Position numbers and translations under genes: made by a program. A stretch of 64,000 bases of DNA from Acanthaster planci (Eukaryota > Echinodermata > Asteroidea > Valvatida > Acanthasteridae): the NCBI RefSeq assembly GCF_001949145.1, contig NW_019091364.1, positions 3,204,021-3,268,020 on the forward strand. The letters are read 5' to 3'. The notes under the pieces are model-generated. The model saw only the letters and a list, made by a program, of their open reading frames with translations, made no database searches and was not told where the DNA came from. This document shows positions 44,100 through 53,672 of this stretch, piece by piece (positions within the stretch are counted from its first letter, which is position 1; each line of letters begins with the position of its first letter).

Positions 44100-44985
44100 A
44101 ATCTCAGCTACTTTTGATTTTAAAGAAACTATTTTTTTCCTACCTACCATGGCTAGGCTAGGCCTACTACATTTTTCATAAATACCTACTGAGCAGCAAA
44201 GCTTGACAATGCTTGAGCATCTGCAACTTTGAACTAGCTATACTTCTATTAGTATTGCCTGTGATGTCCCATGTAAGTAGGTTATGGGTCATGGTGCAGT
44301 ACAGGACATAGTACAACTCACCTATGAAGGTGCACTATGACACGATACGTTAGCACAGCAAATAATCGTGATGATCAGGGTTCCATATGCCTAGGCCTAC
44401 ATGTACATTGTATGTTACGGACATCGCTAATTTTCCCTCACAGTGGTTTACGTGTACTAGCCATCAGAAAGTGATTGCATGTCTTATAAAGTCTAATGAG
44501 AAATTTACTTTGGAAAAAAATACTAATAAAATAGAAAAACACTTGGTGGAATTTATCAAACCAGTCTCAGCTGAGTTTGTGCACATGATGTCAGGATATG
44601 GAACTTTTTCATCATTAGACAAGTTACTTTTGTCATATTTCTGTTTGAAATCCTGACCTTCACACGTAACCTATAAGTTTGCGATCTCCCGGTGGTGTCC
44701 CTACTGTAGAGTGAATGCCGTCAGTTTGCATTCTACAATCTTACGACGAGTACAAAAGGCAAGTGACCTGGACAGGTGACTGTGAAGTGTTTTTTTTTTC
44801 TTCACAAGAGCATACGACTAAGGACTTTATTATTGTCTTGAACTGATTGCTACACGATATCTGAACGCCAGATATACACGTTCCTAAGGACGTGACCCCA
44901 GCGTTAATTATTATGGACCACAACGACGATGATAGCAACATATTATATGTTTGATTATTTAGCGATAAGGAAGGAAGTTGACTTA
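44100..44985. repeat. diverged local duplication, copy A
   Basis: Ordered blocks match 46255-46850: GTCATGG.GC.GTAC.GGACAT (near 44290 / 46350), TGTTTGAA.TCC.GAC (44640 / 46468) and GAACGCCAGA.ATACACGT (44862 / 46708), then GTTAATTAT and AATAAGGAA-type words. The spacing changes by about 200 bp between blocks, indicating indels. Confidence 0.5.
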
Positions 44986-45166
44986 ATCGTGACCCCCGGC
45001 CCCGTACCCGTACCCGAGTCCAGAGGTTAGACATGACATACATGTATATCGCGCATAATCGAGCGCCACCATGAGTTTGTTTAAAGACGAAAACACATTA
45101 AAGGGGCGGGGTCAAAAAAGTGTAGCACCGCCCACTCCGCTAATCAAAGCAGGCAAGTACTGTTCA

Positions 45167-45200
45167 TATGTACATGTACATGTACATGTACATGTACATG
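45167..45200. repeat. (TACATG)n microsatellite
   Basis: Five to six copies of ACATGT directly abut the target duplication of the palindrome that follows. Confidence 0.9.
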
Positions 45201-45207
45201 TAGAACT

Positions 45208-45293
45208 CACGGACGTCATATAAAAAAATCTGGACTCGCAATGCAGCCAATCAGCTTCATTGCGAGTCCAGATTTTTTTATATGACGTCCGTG
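45208..45293. mobile_element. 86-bp palindromic MITE with 8-bp target duplication
   Basis: Arms 45208-45243 and 45258-45293 are 36-bp perfect reverse complements around a 14-nt loop. GTAGAACT flanks both sides (45200-45207, 45294-45301), the 8-bp duplication typical of hAT- and P-type insertions. The arms carry a TGACGTCC CRE-like word and the loop a CCAAT box. It is nearly all inverted repeat, so it could fold into one long hairpin. It lies about 1.3 kb upstream of the first EHHADH coding exon. Confidence 0.85.
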
Positions 45294-45899
45294 GTAGAAC
45301 TACGAACACTGCGTAAGACACAGCAACCTTACTTGTGGAAGAACGATGCTCGCTTTTAAAGCAAGCAAAAATATCTCTGCGTCTGAAAAAAATTATTACA
45401 AAACTTGCAAGCTTCATCTATTTTTTCTTGAAGCCTGTGATACTTAAATTATTCCGTAAAGTTTTATATAAATAGGCCTACAGTGAATCAGTGAAACGTC
45501 ATCCAAGGAAAGGAAATTACTACTGCAGCACATTATGCGAGTCCGGATTTATTAACTACGGTGCTTTTATGATGACCAAAATAAAACACAAGATTTTCCT
45601 AGTGAACACTGCAGCAAATTTGGTCAATCTGTCCTACAAACCGTTAGAGAGGAGCGATTTCTGGGTGTTGGGCCAAATATTACAGTAGATGTACCCAAGA
45701 AACTGCCGACACGTGATCTTTAACTCTAATTTCCAGGTCGTAACCATGATTTTGCAACTTTATGCAAATAGTGAAATAACATTATCAGATAAAGGTGGAC
45801 ACAGAAGACGAAACTTTCAATAGTGCCAGCAGAATATTCTGTTTAGTCACTCAAGATAAGATACCAACTGTCCTATTTTGACACAAAAACAAGAACGCA

Positions 45900-46115
45900 C
45901 TATTTAATCAATAGGCTTATTGGGACAATAGTCCTGATCAAGGTTGCAATTTCTCTTGTTTGAGTCTCATTTTGAATCGCATCCGTCGCAATTCTTTCTA
46001 CATGTCCTGCGCCTACCCTGTGTGGAGTATAAACCAGTGGCTGCCTGGGCTTGCGGCAACAGACAGCAAAGTTGATGGATCCTAACGAAAAGAGACCGCT
46101 CGCCAAGAAAGACAA
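45900..46115 (-). repeat. interspersed repeat with conserved frame, copy 1
   Basis: On the minus strand this and 49611-49919 encode related fragments: LSFLASGLFSLGSINFAVCC here and LSFLTSGLVSLEA..INFEVICC there. The shared nucleotide block GAGACCGCTCG.CAAGAAAGACAAC (plus strand) lies at the same end. A mobile-element fragment is more likely than a gene. Confidence 0.4.
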
Positions 46116-46254
46116 CGTTACTAAGTGTCTATCACATCACAAAAATTAAAAAAAGGAAGGTTGAACATACTTTGGTTGCATAATTTATTTTCTTTTTGGG
46201 TATATGCAGAGATCAAAAAGGCTTCTTTTGGCACACTGAGGCCCTGCAGAAGAA

Positions 46255-46850
46255 ACGTAAGCCATGTTCAAATATTTTTTCCATCATATCCACTTTACTT
46301 TTCACTCATAAGTTTGAGGAGCATCATCAACTTTGTACTGCAAGGCATGTGGGTCATGGGTCATGGCGCGGTACTGGACATGACGCACCAAAAAAGCCTT
46401 TGCATCGCAACACCAATACATTATCCCAGCTAAGTATTATGAATTTACATATTACTTCTCATGTTTTTGTTTGAATTCCCGACATTTGTTTGTGATCACA
46501 TGTGTAGGTGCCACTACCAAAGTGACTGGTAAAGAACCGTTCAACAAGTTTGCACTCACTGTGCGTGGACTGTGGAATCGGGACTGTAATCATACGATGA
46601 CTGTACAAAATCTGTGCAAAAAAGTCTGTTTGCATAGGGCAAAGGCCTTCTTCCTGATACTAGCGTTGGGCTTATTGTCTGTAAAGCCGATAGATAGAGA
46701 TGTGGTTTCTGAACGCCAGACATACACGTAGGCCTACCCGCAGACGTGACAATGGTGTTAATTATGCCTCAGGCCGCAGCTGCATACCGTCATCTTTTTG
46801 ATGGCACAGATTCAACAATAAGGAAAGGAAAAATTTTACTTTAATTAATA
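46255..46850. repeat. diverged local duplication, copy B
   Basis: Partner of 44100-44985, in the same orientation about 1.85-2.07 kb away. An added CACGTAGGCCTACCCG segment and other indels separate the copies. Confidence 0.5.
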
Positions 46851-47254
46851 CCCCCACCAGAATTGGTCAGGAACACCAGAATTTTAGAAAACAACTTTCC
46901 AGTTGTGTTTAGAATCATGTAAATGCTTGGCATAAGTCTGTCATTTCCAGATTTTTTTCAGTAAAGCCGGTGAAAAATTGGGTAAAAAGTAGTCCTACCC
47001 GTGAAAACTTAGAGTCACAATGGCCCACTTGGCAACAGTCAAAACAGTGCTAAGAACGTCAATCAGAAAACCAGAACTTTCTCACCCTGGACCGTTTTCC
47101 AATACTCGACTTGGGCTCCGTCCCAGGCTTCAAGTGTTTTTATTTTAATTCCTGACTTTGAGGTTGTAAGTGCAATAGTAAGTCGGATAGTGCCACAAAA
47201 CACCAAGTAAGATGCAAAAGAGCCGAACATTAAACTATTTCAATTTAATTTAAA

Positions 47255-47480
47255 CGCTTCATCAGGCCCACAATCGGGCATTGGTTTCCTACACAAAGCC
47301 TGAGACGGAGATGAAGTTGAGTACTGGAAAACGGACCTTATTGCATGAAGATAAATTTCCTGATGAAATATTCAAAATTAAAGGCTGTCTTAAGCATTCA
47401 TATAACTCTAACAGAACTATGGAGACATATTTTTATAAAGGTTTGCTGCTCCACACTGATTTTGGTAGGGGTACGTGTTC
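47255..47480. repeat. interspersed repeat, copy 3
   Basis: CTTCATCAGGC followed about 180 bp later by TATAAAGGTTTGCTGCTCCACAC resembles 11370-11640. Internal sequence is diverged. Confidence 0.3.
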
Positions 47481-47696
47481 AAGTAATTTGTTTTTCCAAG
47501 GAAACTATCTACTGAGAGGACTATGCCCGTAAGTGATGGTACGTCGGAACTGTCGGACCCGGTACACCACATACGCGGCCATAGAAAACAGTGCAAAATC
47601 CGACCGAAATAGCGCGCCGTCTGTTGACTCCAGGGAAGATGATGGCCTCCGTTTTCTTCACGGGAAATTCAAGATTACATAATTGCTATTACTGTA

Positions 47697-47740
47697 CAGT
47701 CATTTGCAAAAGTTTAGGACCACCCATACAAAATGCATTA
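47697..47740 (+). mobile_element. possible Tc1-like terminal remnant
   Basis: CAGTCATTTGCAAAAGTTTAGGACCACCC resembles the start of Tc1-type terminal repeats. No matching opposite end was found within 1.5 kb, so this is at best a fragment. Confidence 0.25.
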
Positions 47741-48290
47741 ACCTGAAGAAAACCAAACTTAAACCAATATATTCACTTTTATATCTTATTATGTAACCAA
47801 AGGTAATGGTAAAAAATATGAATAATTCATAAACGCAGAGGGCGCCCTCTTTCGAAATTGCTGGATCACGTTTGGGAACAAAATACGAGGCCTAGCAACG
47901 CTGAAACGGCTATCTCATTCGCACTGGAAGAATCACGATTATATAGTCTTTTTACAGAGCACTAAAATTCTGCTTAGATTACAAACTATATCTGAAATGA
48001 TTTGAAGGGATTTTCTGAAGAAAAAAATGAACAAAGCCAGAAAACCTGAGAGAAAATGATCATCAAAGTCGCAACCCTGTACCTTCTCAATGGCCTGCTC
48101 ATACTTTTTGTCATCAAGGCCATTTGTTCGCTTGCGTGCATAATTATGAATTTATCAGTGACAACGTCCATCATCAAATGGTGACAGTGGGACCCATAAG
48201 AGGCTAGTCATTTTAGGGTAAATTCAGGAGGGGGGGTCGCTTTTCAGGCAAGCCAGAAATTTCGTTGGAAGATGATGAAACTTGAAGTAT

Positions 48291-48960
48291 TGTGACGTGA
48301 CAGAGGGCGCAAGTCACTAGGCACGGTGCAAAGTTATAGATGGCGCTCTGCCCAGTAACAGAGGCGGAGTTAGGCGCACATAGCTGTGTGTTAAGCAAAC
48401 GCAGCGCATAGGCTCCGCCTTGTGCGTTGTGCAATATGGCAGCAGAAGTCGCTGCCAGGTCACGTGAGCGCGTGCGCGGGCGTGGTCAGAGCAGCGCAGA
48501 AGCTATAAAAGGTGCGCGCAGGTTAGGCCTAGTCGTCCTGATCAAGGGCTGATCCTGAGGTACAGGTAAGGGTAGAGAATCCTGTGCAAGGGTCGAAGTC
48601 ACCTAGCCTAGTGTGGATGTGCCGAAGTCCGAGTGGTGCGTGTATTGTTGAGGGGCTCGGTAGGTTGAGGGGCTAATTGGTGGTGTGGTGTAGTTCCTGG
48701 TAGGAGCTTGCGGTCGATGCAAGGGTGGATTGCTATCTCGTGACGTGAGCTGCGTGTAGCCCAGCCCTGACAATAAGCCCCGTAGACTTGCCAAGGTCCC
48801 TGATTCGGCACTGGATGCCCACAACTAATTGTGGTGTTCGCTGCTCTGGGCGAAGTCCGGTCACGTATAATCACACAGTCTCCCCGTCAATAACACCCTC
48901 TACTGGTGTATTGGTTGAGTGCGTTGATGAATAAACCAGCCGCTTGTTAATTGTTGTATA
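48291..48960 (+). mobile_element. solo-LTR candidate (or cellular promoter)
   Basis: About 670 bp starts TGTGACGTGACAGAGGGCGC. It contains a TATA box (TATAAAA, 48504-48510) in a GC-rich context, a splice donor-like TACAG|GTAAGG at 48565, and AATAAA at 48930-48935, about 420 nt after the TATA. Promoter and polyA signal inside one short unit is the plan of an LTR. GTAT flanks both suggested ends, but the 3' end lacks the usual CA. A normal promoter with a leader exon remains possible. Confidence 0.4.
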
Positions 48961-49071
48961 TAAGTCAGGTTTCCAGGCGAAGTTTATGTCAAGTCAGGTC
49001 TGTCCGGGTTACGTCATTAAATTTCAACCCATCAGATTAGCCATCATCTCGACGAAGACCAACTTTCTTGG

Positions 49072-49129
49072 GGGACGGTATACTGTGGAGAGTCCCCTGG
49101 CCGCTAAGGGACTCTCCAGAGTACCGCCC
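49072..49129. repeat. short hairpin with paired kappaB-like sites
   Basis: Arms GGACGGTATACTGTGGAGAGTCCC and GGGACTCTCCAGAGTACCGCCC (imperfect) surround an 11-nt loop. Each arm contains GGGACTCTCC or its complement, which fits the GGGRNNYYCC pattern bound by Rel/NF-kappaB proteins. Function is unknown. Confidence 0.5.
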
Positions 49130-49610
49130 TACGCGCTGCGCCTCGAGGAGGAGGACGCGGCGTCACAGTATCAAATAAGTATTTCATACACGTATTTCAC
49201 TCCAATTTAATAATTATCAAAGTTTCACCTTAAACTTTATGAAATTTACAATTAATCGGTGAGTCGAAAAATCACCCCCTCCACCAAAAGAAAACACCAT
49301 GCTGTAAAAACTACGCGGGAACATCGCATCTTGAACAGAAGGCAATTCTTTTCTTCTTCTTTTGATAACATTTTACATGAGACACTTAGAGAGTAGCAGC
49401 GGACTCTCAAACTTTCAATGGGGCTGGACCAAACATCTCCTTCAACAATTGCGTGCACAGTCTTTAAAATGTCATGTCCCAGTCACAACCAGGAACTTGA
49501 TGCCATTATCAAGATTAATCGACATTATCAGATAGGGGTGGTTTTCATTGAACTGAACATGATGGACCCGCACAATTCTGTTCATTTACTCATGGCATAC
49601 AAGCCTTTTA

Positions 49611-49919
49611 TTATGGCATTACGGACACGAACAGAAGAAACACCAGCGTTAAACCAACGGGACAAATTAGGCGCTGTGGATGAAGGTTGTAAGCCAACGT
49701 TTCATTTTCGATTTTTAATTTTGAAGAGACTTGTGGCAAGTTGGGAATTCCACTTGAGCCTGGACCAAGGCCTTTACCCCGTGTATTACCAAGAGATGTA
49801 CAACAAATTACTTCAAAATTAATAGCTTCTAACGAAATGGCTTCTAATGAAACGAGACCGCTCGTCAAGAAAGACAACAGTGTTCCGCGCTTCACATCCA
49901 ACAATGGGTAAGATTGCAA
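49611..49919 (-). repeat. interspersed repeat with conserved frame, copy 2
   Basis: Partner of 45900-46115. Here the minus frame is longer (about 100 codons). No known domain is recognised; an element-derived frame is the likeliest reading. Confidence 0.4.
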
Positions 49920-51303
49920 TTTTAACAGCTAGCGTATTTTCCTCAAAACGGGTATTAAACTTTTTACACGGCAAGTACAAAAGCCCTGTAGTGCAATCAA
50001 ATACATTATTATCAAAAAGCGAATCTTATTTTCCAAGCCCGTTTCATGAGACATACTTTTGAGGCTACTTTTGCTGGATTTATATTTTTGTGAGGTTCGT
50101 CGACTTGAAAAAAATCTTTTCAAAACTAAGTTGTTGAAAAAATGTGTCTAAATAACAAACAGAATCCAAAATATATCTCGTAAAAATGATTTGTTTTCCA
50201 AAAATTGAAATAATGTATCTAAGAAAAAACTGGAGAATTGTTGGGAAAAATAAATCTCGTAAAAAGGTCTCAAATATATATTTCGTGAAATGGTTTTCGA
50301 AGAAAACTTATCTAATTTATTGAAAATATTTACTGGATGGCACCGAAGGATTTTCTTAGGCTAGCAATCATGCTGCGATTTTAAAATAGGATTCCAAGGC
50401 AGAGACCGATGCTCACAGACAGCGTTATGGTACCTGGAATTCATTGTTGGTATGTATGGAAGGTTTCGATTACACCCGTCGATCTGGTATCTGTAATAGA
50501 CTGTTGACGGGTTCTTGGAACTGGTCTACGTTTAGCCGTTGGAAATTCCACAGAAGAGTGTTTTCTCAGCGTTACAACGTATTTGTGTCCAGCTTCGGCA
50601 CTTCAATTATTGACCTTCCGTGGTTAAAATGGCAATAATTATTGTCACCGAAAAGTTGAAACTGCGCAATCGCGACCTGAAGAACACAATCGATTTGTTT
50701 TGAAAATCGAATCTTTAGTTTATTTTACAATTTTGGATCTCCATAAAGTGTCACATATTTCCATTGGTTGATTAGTTTTCGCCAGAAAGCTCTGTACAGT
50801 GTATTAAATTGTGGATTTCTAAGCATGTTTTTGGGATGGAGTAAGAATAATGTGCTATTTCTCGAAAGCCCATTTTTCACCCTTTATTCTCACGAAGTAA
50901 AAACCTGGAGTCATTCGTGATATCAGGGAAGGGGTTACAAAATAGGTAAGAGTTACGGTACACAGACACAACGCCACTTGACATCCTGCGCATAAACCCT
51001 ATGAGGCATGGTCTGGAAAAATCCTGACTGTGTTCCAAGTGAAGACCTCGGTTTTTTTACTGCGCAATTTAACCTTTTATTGCTTTCAGACGGGTAATTG
51101 GTCACTACTAGGAAATACTAGAGGCGTCCATATATTGATTCTTTCCACAAATACGTAATATGACTAGGAATGTAAACGTGAAATGGTGATATTTCATATC
51201 TATATGTATTGAATTTGAAAAATTAATATCGTTTTCATTAATACATTCGTTACATAAGGTAGATAAAGATGTATAATGTCACAATATATTGAAATACAAT
51301 TAA

Positions 51304-51903
51304 AGAGCATGAAAGTTGACCTCTGACGGCGCGCTTCCGGAACCCTGGGAAAGGAAAAATAACGTTCAAGGATTTTAGAATGTGTAATAATTTTTCGTTA
51401 GTTTTTCCTTAAAAAATCCAACTTGGAAAAAGGGCTTTGAAAAATATTTGCTAGTACATGTATATCAATTAATAGAAACTGAAAAATTACCTGACCTATA
51501 AGAGAAATATCCTGCCAAACACTGACCCTTCACTTCCGAAAATCTAATATACGTGAAGAACAGTGCACCACGGCAGTCTCGTGCGCGGATGAATAATTTA
51601 CGGTTTGAAATTTTATGGTATTCTGAGGGTAAAAAGCAAAATAACAACAGATCAATTTTTCTTACACATTTTGATAATTTATAAGGCGGTAAAATTAAAG
51701 CAATATTATACTTTTACAAGAGATTCTAATATTCTATCCAATCTTTGCTGACAAAAACTGCGTGATGTCAAATCAACGGAATCTGGAACCCATCGACTGC
51801 TTGTAGGTAAATCTTTGCAAGGTTGTACAATCTCGTTTTCAAGAAAGCGCGGCAAAAACAAGGAGACCAAGGGTACGATATCGCCAAATGTGAAAGGTCC
51901 TTG
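51304..51903. mobile_element. truncated copy of the 60.0-kb TIR element
   Basis: From AGAGCATGAAAGTTGAC to GCCAAATGTGAAAGGTCC it follows 60002-60530 closely, sharing for example CTTTGCTGACAA.AACTGC.TGATGTCAA and GTAGGTAAATCTTTGCAA. The right end, including the terminal repeat, is missing. Confidence 0.7.
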
Positions 51904-52326
51904 GGCAGTCAACAAATGAAGGCCATTTGTAATTTTTTTTCAATTATTATTATTTTTACGGCCAAATGCGAAGACCTTACATCCCTCTCCCGCTGCTGAA
52001 TAACCTAATTTAGTCGCCTTGGAGGTAGGGACCTCCCCTCGGCTGTTATCAGTTTCACCAGAGCCAGCCTCTTGCTAGGTCCCATGGGAATACGTACTAA
52101 TCTCTCTGCCACGTGGCCCTATGGGGTTATTTACACAAAGGCTACCCTGGCCAACCAGAGCCTGCCATATACCAATTGTTGGTCTCCCTGATGGTCTCTG
52201 AGCTGTCTAGACAGCTGTCTGGGTTGTTTCATGTTGTGGGGGGTGTCACATTGTTGACTTGGTGCCCCCCCTTTACTACATAAAAATATACTGTGACCTT
52301 ATTCTGACCCTTTTTACTCGTTTTTT

Positions 52327-52857
52327 TTAATTGGTACTGGGGCCAGCATCATACACAGACTCCCAGCCGGGCGGCAGGCTGTTTCCGAACCAGCTCGCGG
52401 CAAAGTCACAGTGCGCCATGACGTTCGCGCCGACCGTCTTCAGCGTCAGAACCGGGTATTCCTGGTACGACAACCGCTCGAAGAAACCCCGGGACGATTC
52501 GTAACACATCAGGAAGATTTGCTCGAAGCCCGACGTTTCGGCCGTGTATTGCTCACTGAGTCCCAAGCCTCGCTTCGACTGGAGGGCGCACAGCGCTTCC
52601 AGAAGGATGCTGGCAGGCGAGTCGGGGTAGGTCACGGGAATCAGCCGAGAGTGCGCGATGACTAAGTCCGGAGCACTCTCCAGACGTTCGACGAGGACCA
52701 AGATACGAGGCAAGTCGCCTGATTCTTCGGCCACGAGTCGCCGCATTCGATCCGTCCGGCAGCATGGCCAGATGCTGTTCAGGAGCTTGGCACAGGAGTC
52801 GACCAGGTCCGGGCGATTGCGGAGCGGGCAGAGTGAAAGTCCTGTCCCGGTCTCCAT
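52327..52857 (-). CDS. NAA80: NAA80-like N-acetyltransferase (GNAT fold), divergent
   Basis: A single-exon minus-strand frame of 176 residues starts at the ATG at 52857; a GTG two codons upstream is not needed. NAA80 acetylates the processed acidic N-terminus of actin in the cytosol. Family resemblance is order-preserving: LLNSIWP..RTDRMRRL, then LVLVER, VIAHSRLIPV and ASILLEAL, then the motif A region SKRGLG and a FFERLSY segment. The usual R/Q-x-x-G-x-G acetyl-CoA loop reads S-K-R-G-L-G, and the following helix looks about four residues short. The frame is open and GC-rich in AT-rich surroundings. It may be a diverged functional gene, an old retrocopy or a degenerating copy. It diverges from the ABCG gene next door. 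Confidence 0.65.
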   Translation of the reverse strand: METGTGLSLCPLRNRPDLVDSCAKLLNSIWPCCRTDRMRRLVAEESGDLPRILVLVERLESAPDLVIAHSRLIPVTYPDSPASILLEALCALQSKRGLGLSEQYTAETSGFEQIFLMCYESSRGFFERLSYQEYPVLTLKTVGANVMAHCDFAASWFGNSLPPGWESVYDAGPSTN

Positions 52858-53672
52858 GATCACTCCACTTATAAATTTATCGCTACCGTCTCTCCACAGA
52901 AAATAGTTGACTGGTCACCGAAAGTAATCGAAATGGTATTTGAATTGGGGGCATCCTCTGCTCAGTGTGTGGCCTTGGATCAAGCTGCTTATATGCAAAT
53001 AACCACATACAAATTAATCTCATAAAAGCACCTTGCATTCAGTTGTGTCATTATTATCGATCTTTACATTGCCTTGAAATGAATTTTCACCACAGTCACT
53101 GCACCATGAGGTAGCAATCGTAGTCATTTTGGGGGAGAATTTTGCTGAACTTTTCCCAAAACAGTTTTCGGGGAGGGGTACTGCATTCTTGTAGGAGTGT
53201 TTTACTGGCCGAAACGCTAGAGCTTTTCCGCTTGTCTGAGCACGAAAAACACGCTGGCAAACCAAGCTCAACTAAGTCCCCAGGACGATATCACCCAAAC
53301 GAAGTCACACAAGGACCCATGCCAATGGCTACTGGATCAGTTCAGTAGCCATTATGAGTATCAATGGCTGAATTAATGCCCACTTGGGTCAGTATACAGA
53401 AGCACCCCTTCATCGGTTGAAAGTGCAATGTTGGTGAAGAGTGTTCATTTTGTTAGAAACAACGCGTGCATTTCATTGTCTTTTGTCAAACAGCGAAGGG
53501 CAAATCAAAGGAGGAGATCTCTTGGTCCAACTCAGGGAGGAGTGTCATCCAAATTTTGCGCTGGACCATCACCATGACAGGTGGACCTTCATCGGTCAAC
53601 CGTGAACCGGTGGCTTCTTTCACTAAACAATCAACAGTTTGATAGAATTCAATGATTTCTTTTTTCACGCAG
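52858..53672. other. divergent intergenic region, NAA80-like / ABCG
   Basis: The missing first coding exon of the plus-strand ABCG gene and its promoter may lie here. An acceptor (TTTTTTCACGCAG) at 53672 shows that the first recovered ABCG exon is spliced from further upstream. I could not identify that exon: it must end two bases into a codon. Confidence 0.5.

Larger units (their letters stand above)
43882..52326. other. gene-poor, repeat-rich intergenic region
   Basis: No convincing coding exon was found in these 8.4 kb. They hold the EHHADH 5' region and probably upstream non-coding exons, a diverged duplication (44.1-45.0 and 46.3-46.85 kb), several repeat copies, an LTR-like module and a truncated TIR element, listed separately. 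The part nearest 52.3 kb probably includes the 3' UTR of the NAA80-like gene. Confidence 0.55.

Noticed and set aside
47281-47532. 83-codon plus-strand frame as a gene
   Set aside because: It overlaps a dispersed repeat related to 11.4-11.6 kb and lacks a domain.
49072-49129. Bacterial-style terminator or integron site
   Set aside because: The genome is clearly eukaryotic; the hairpin has no neighbouring bacterial features.
49418-49822. 134-codon plus-strand frame
   Set aside because: It is the complement of a repeat whose conserved frame is on the other strand.
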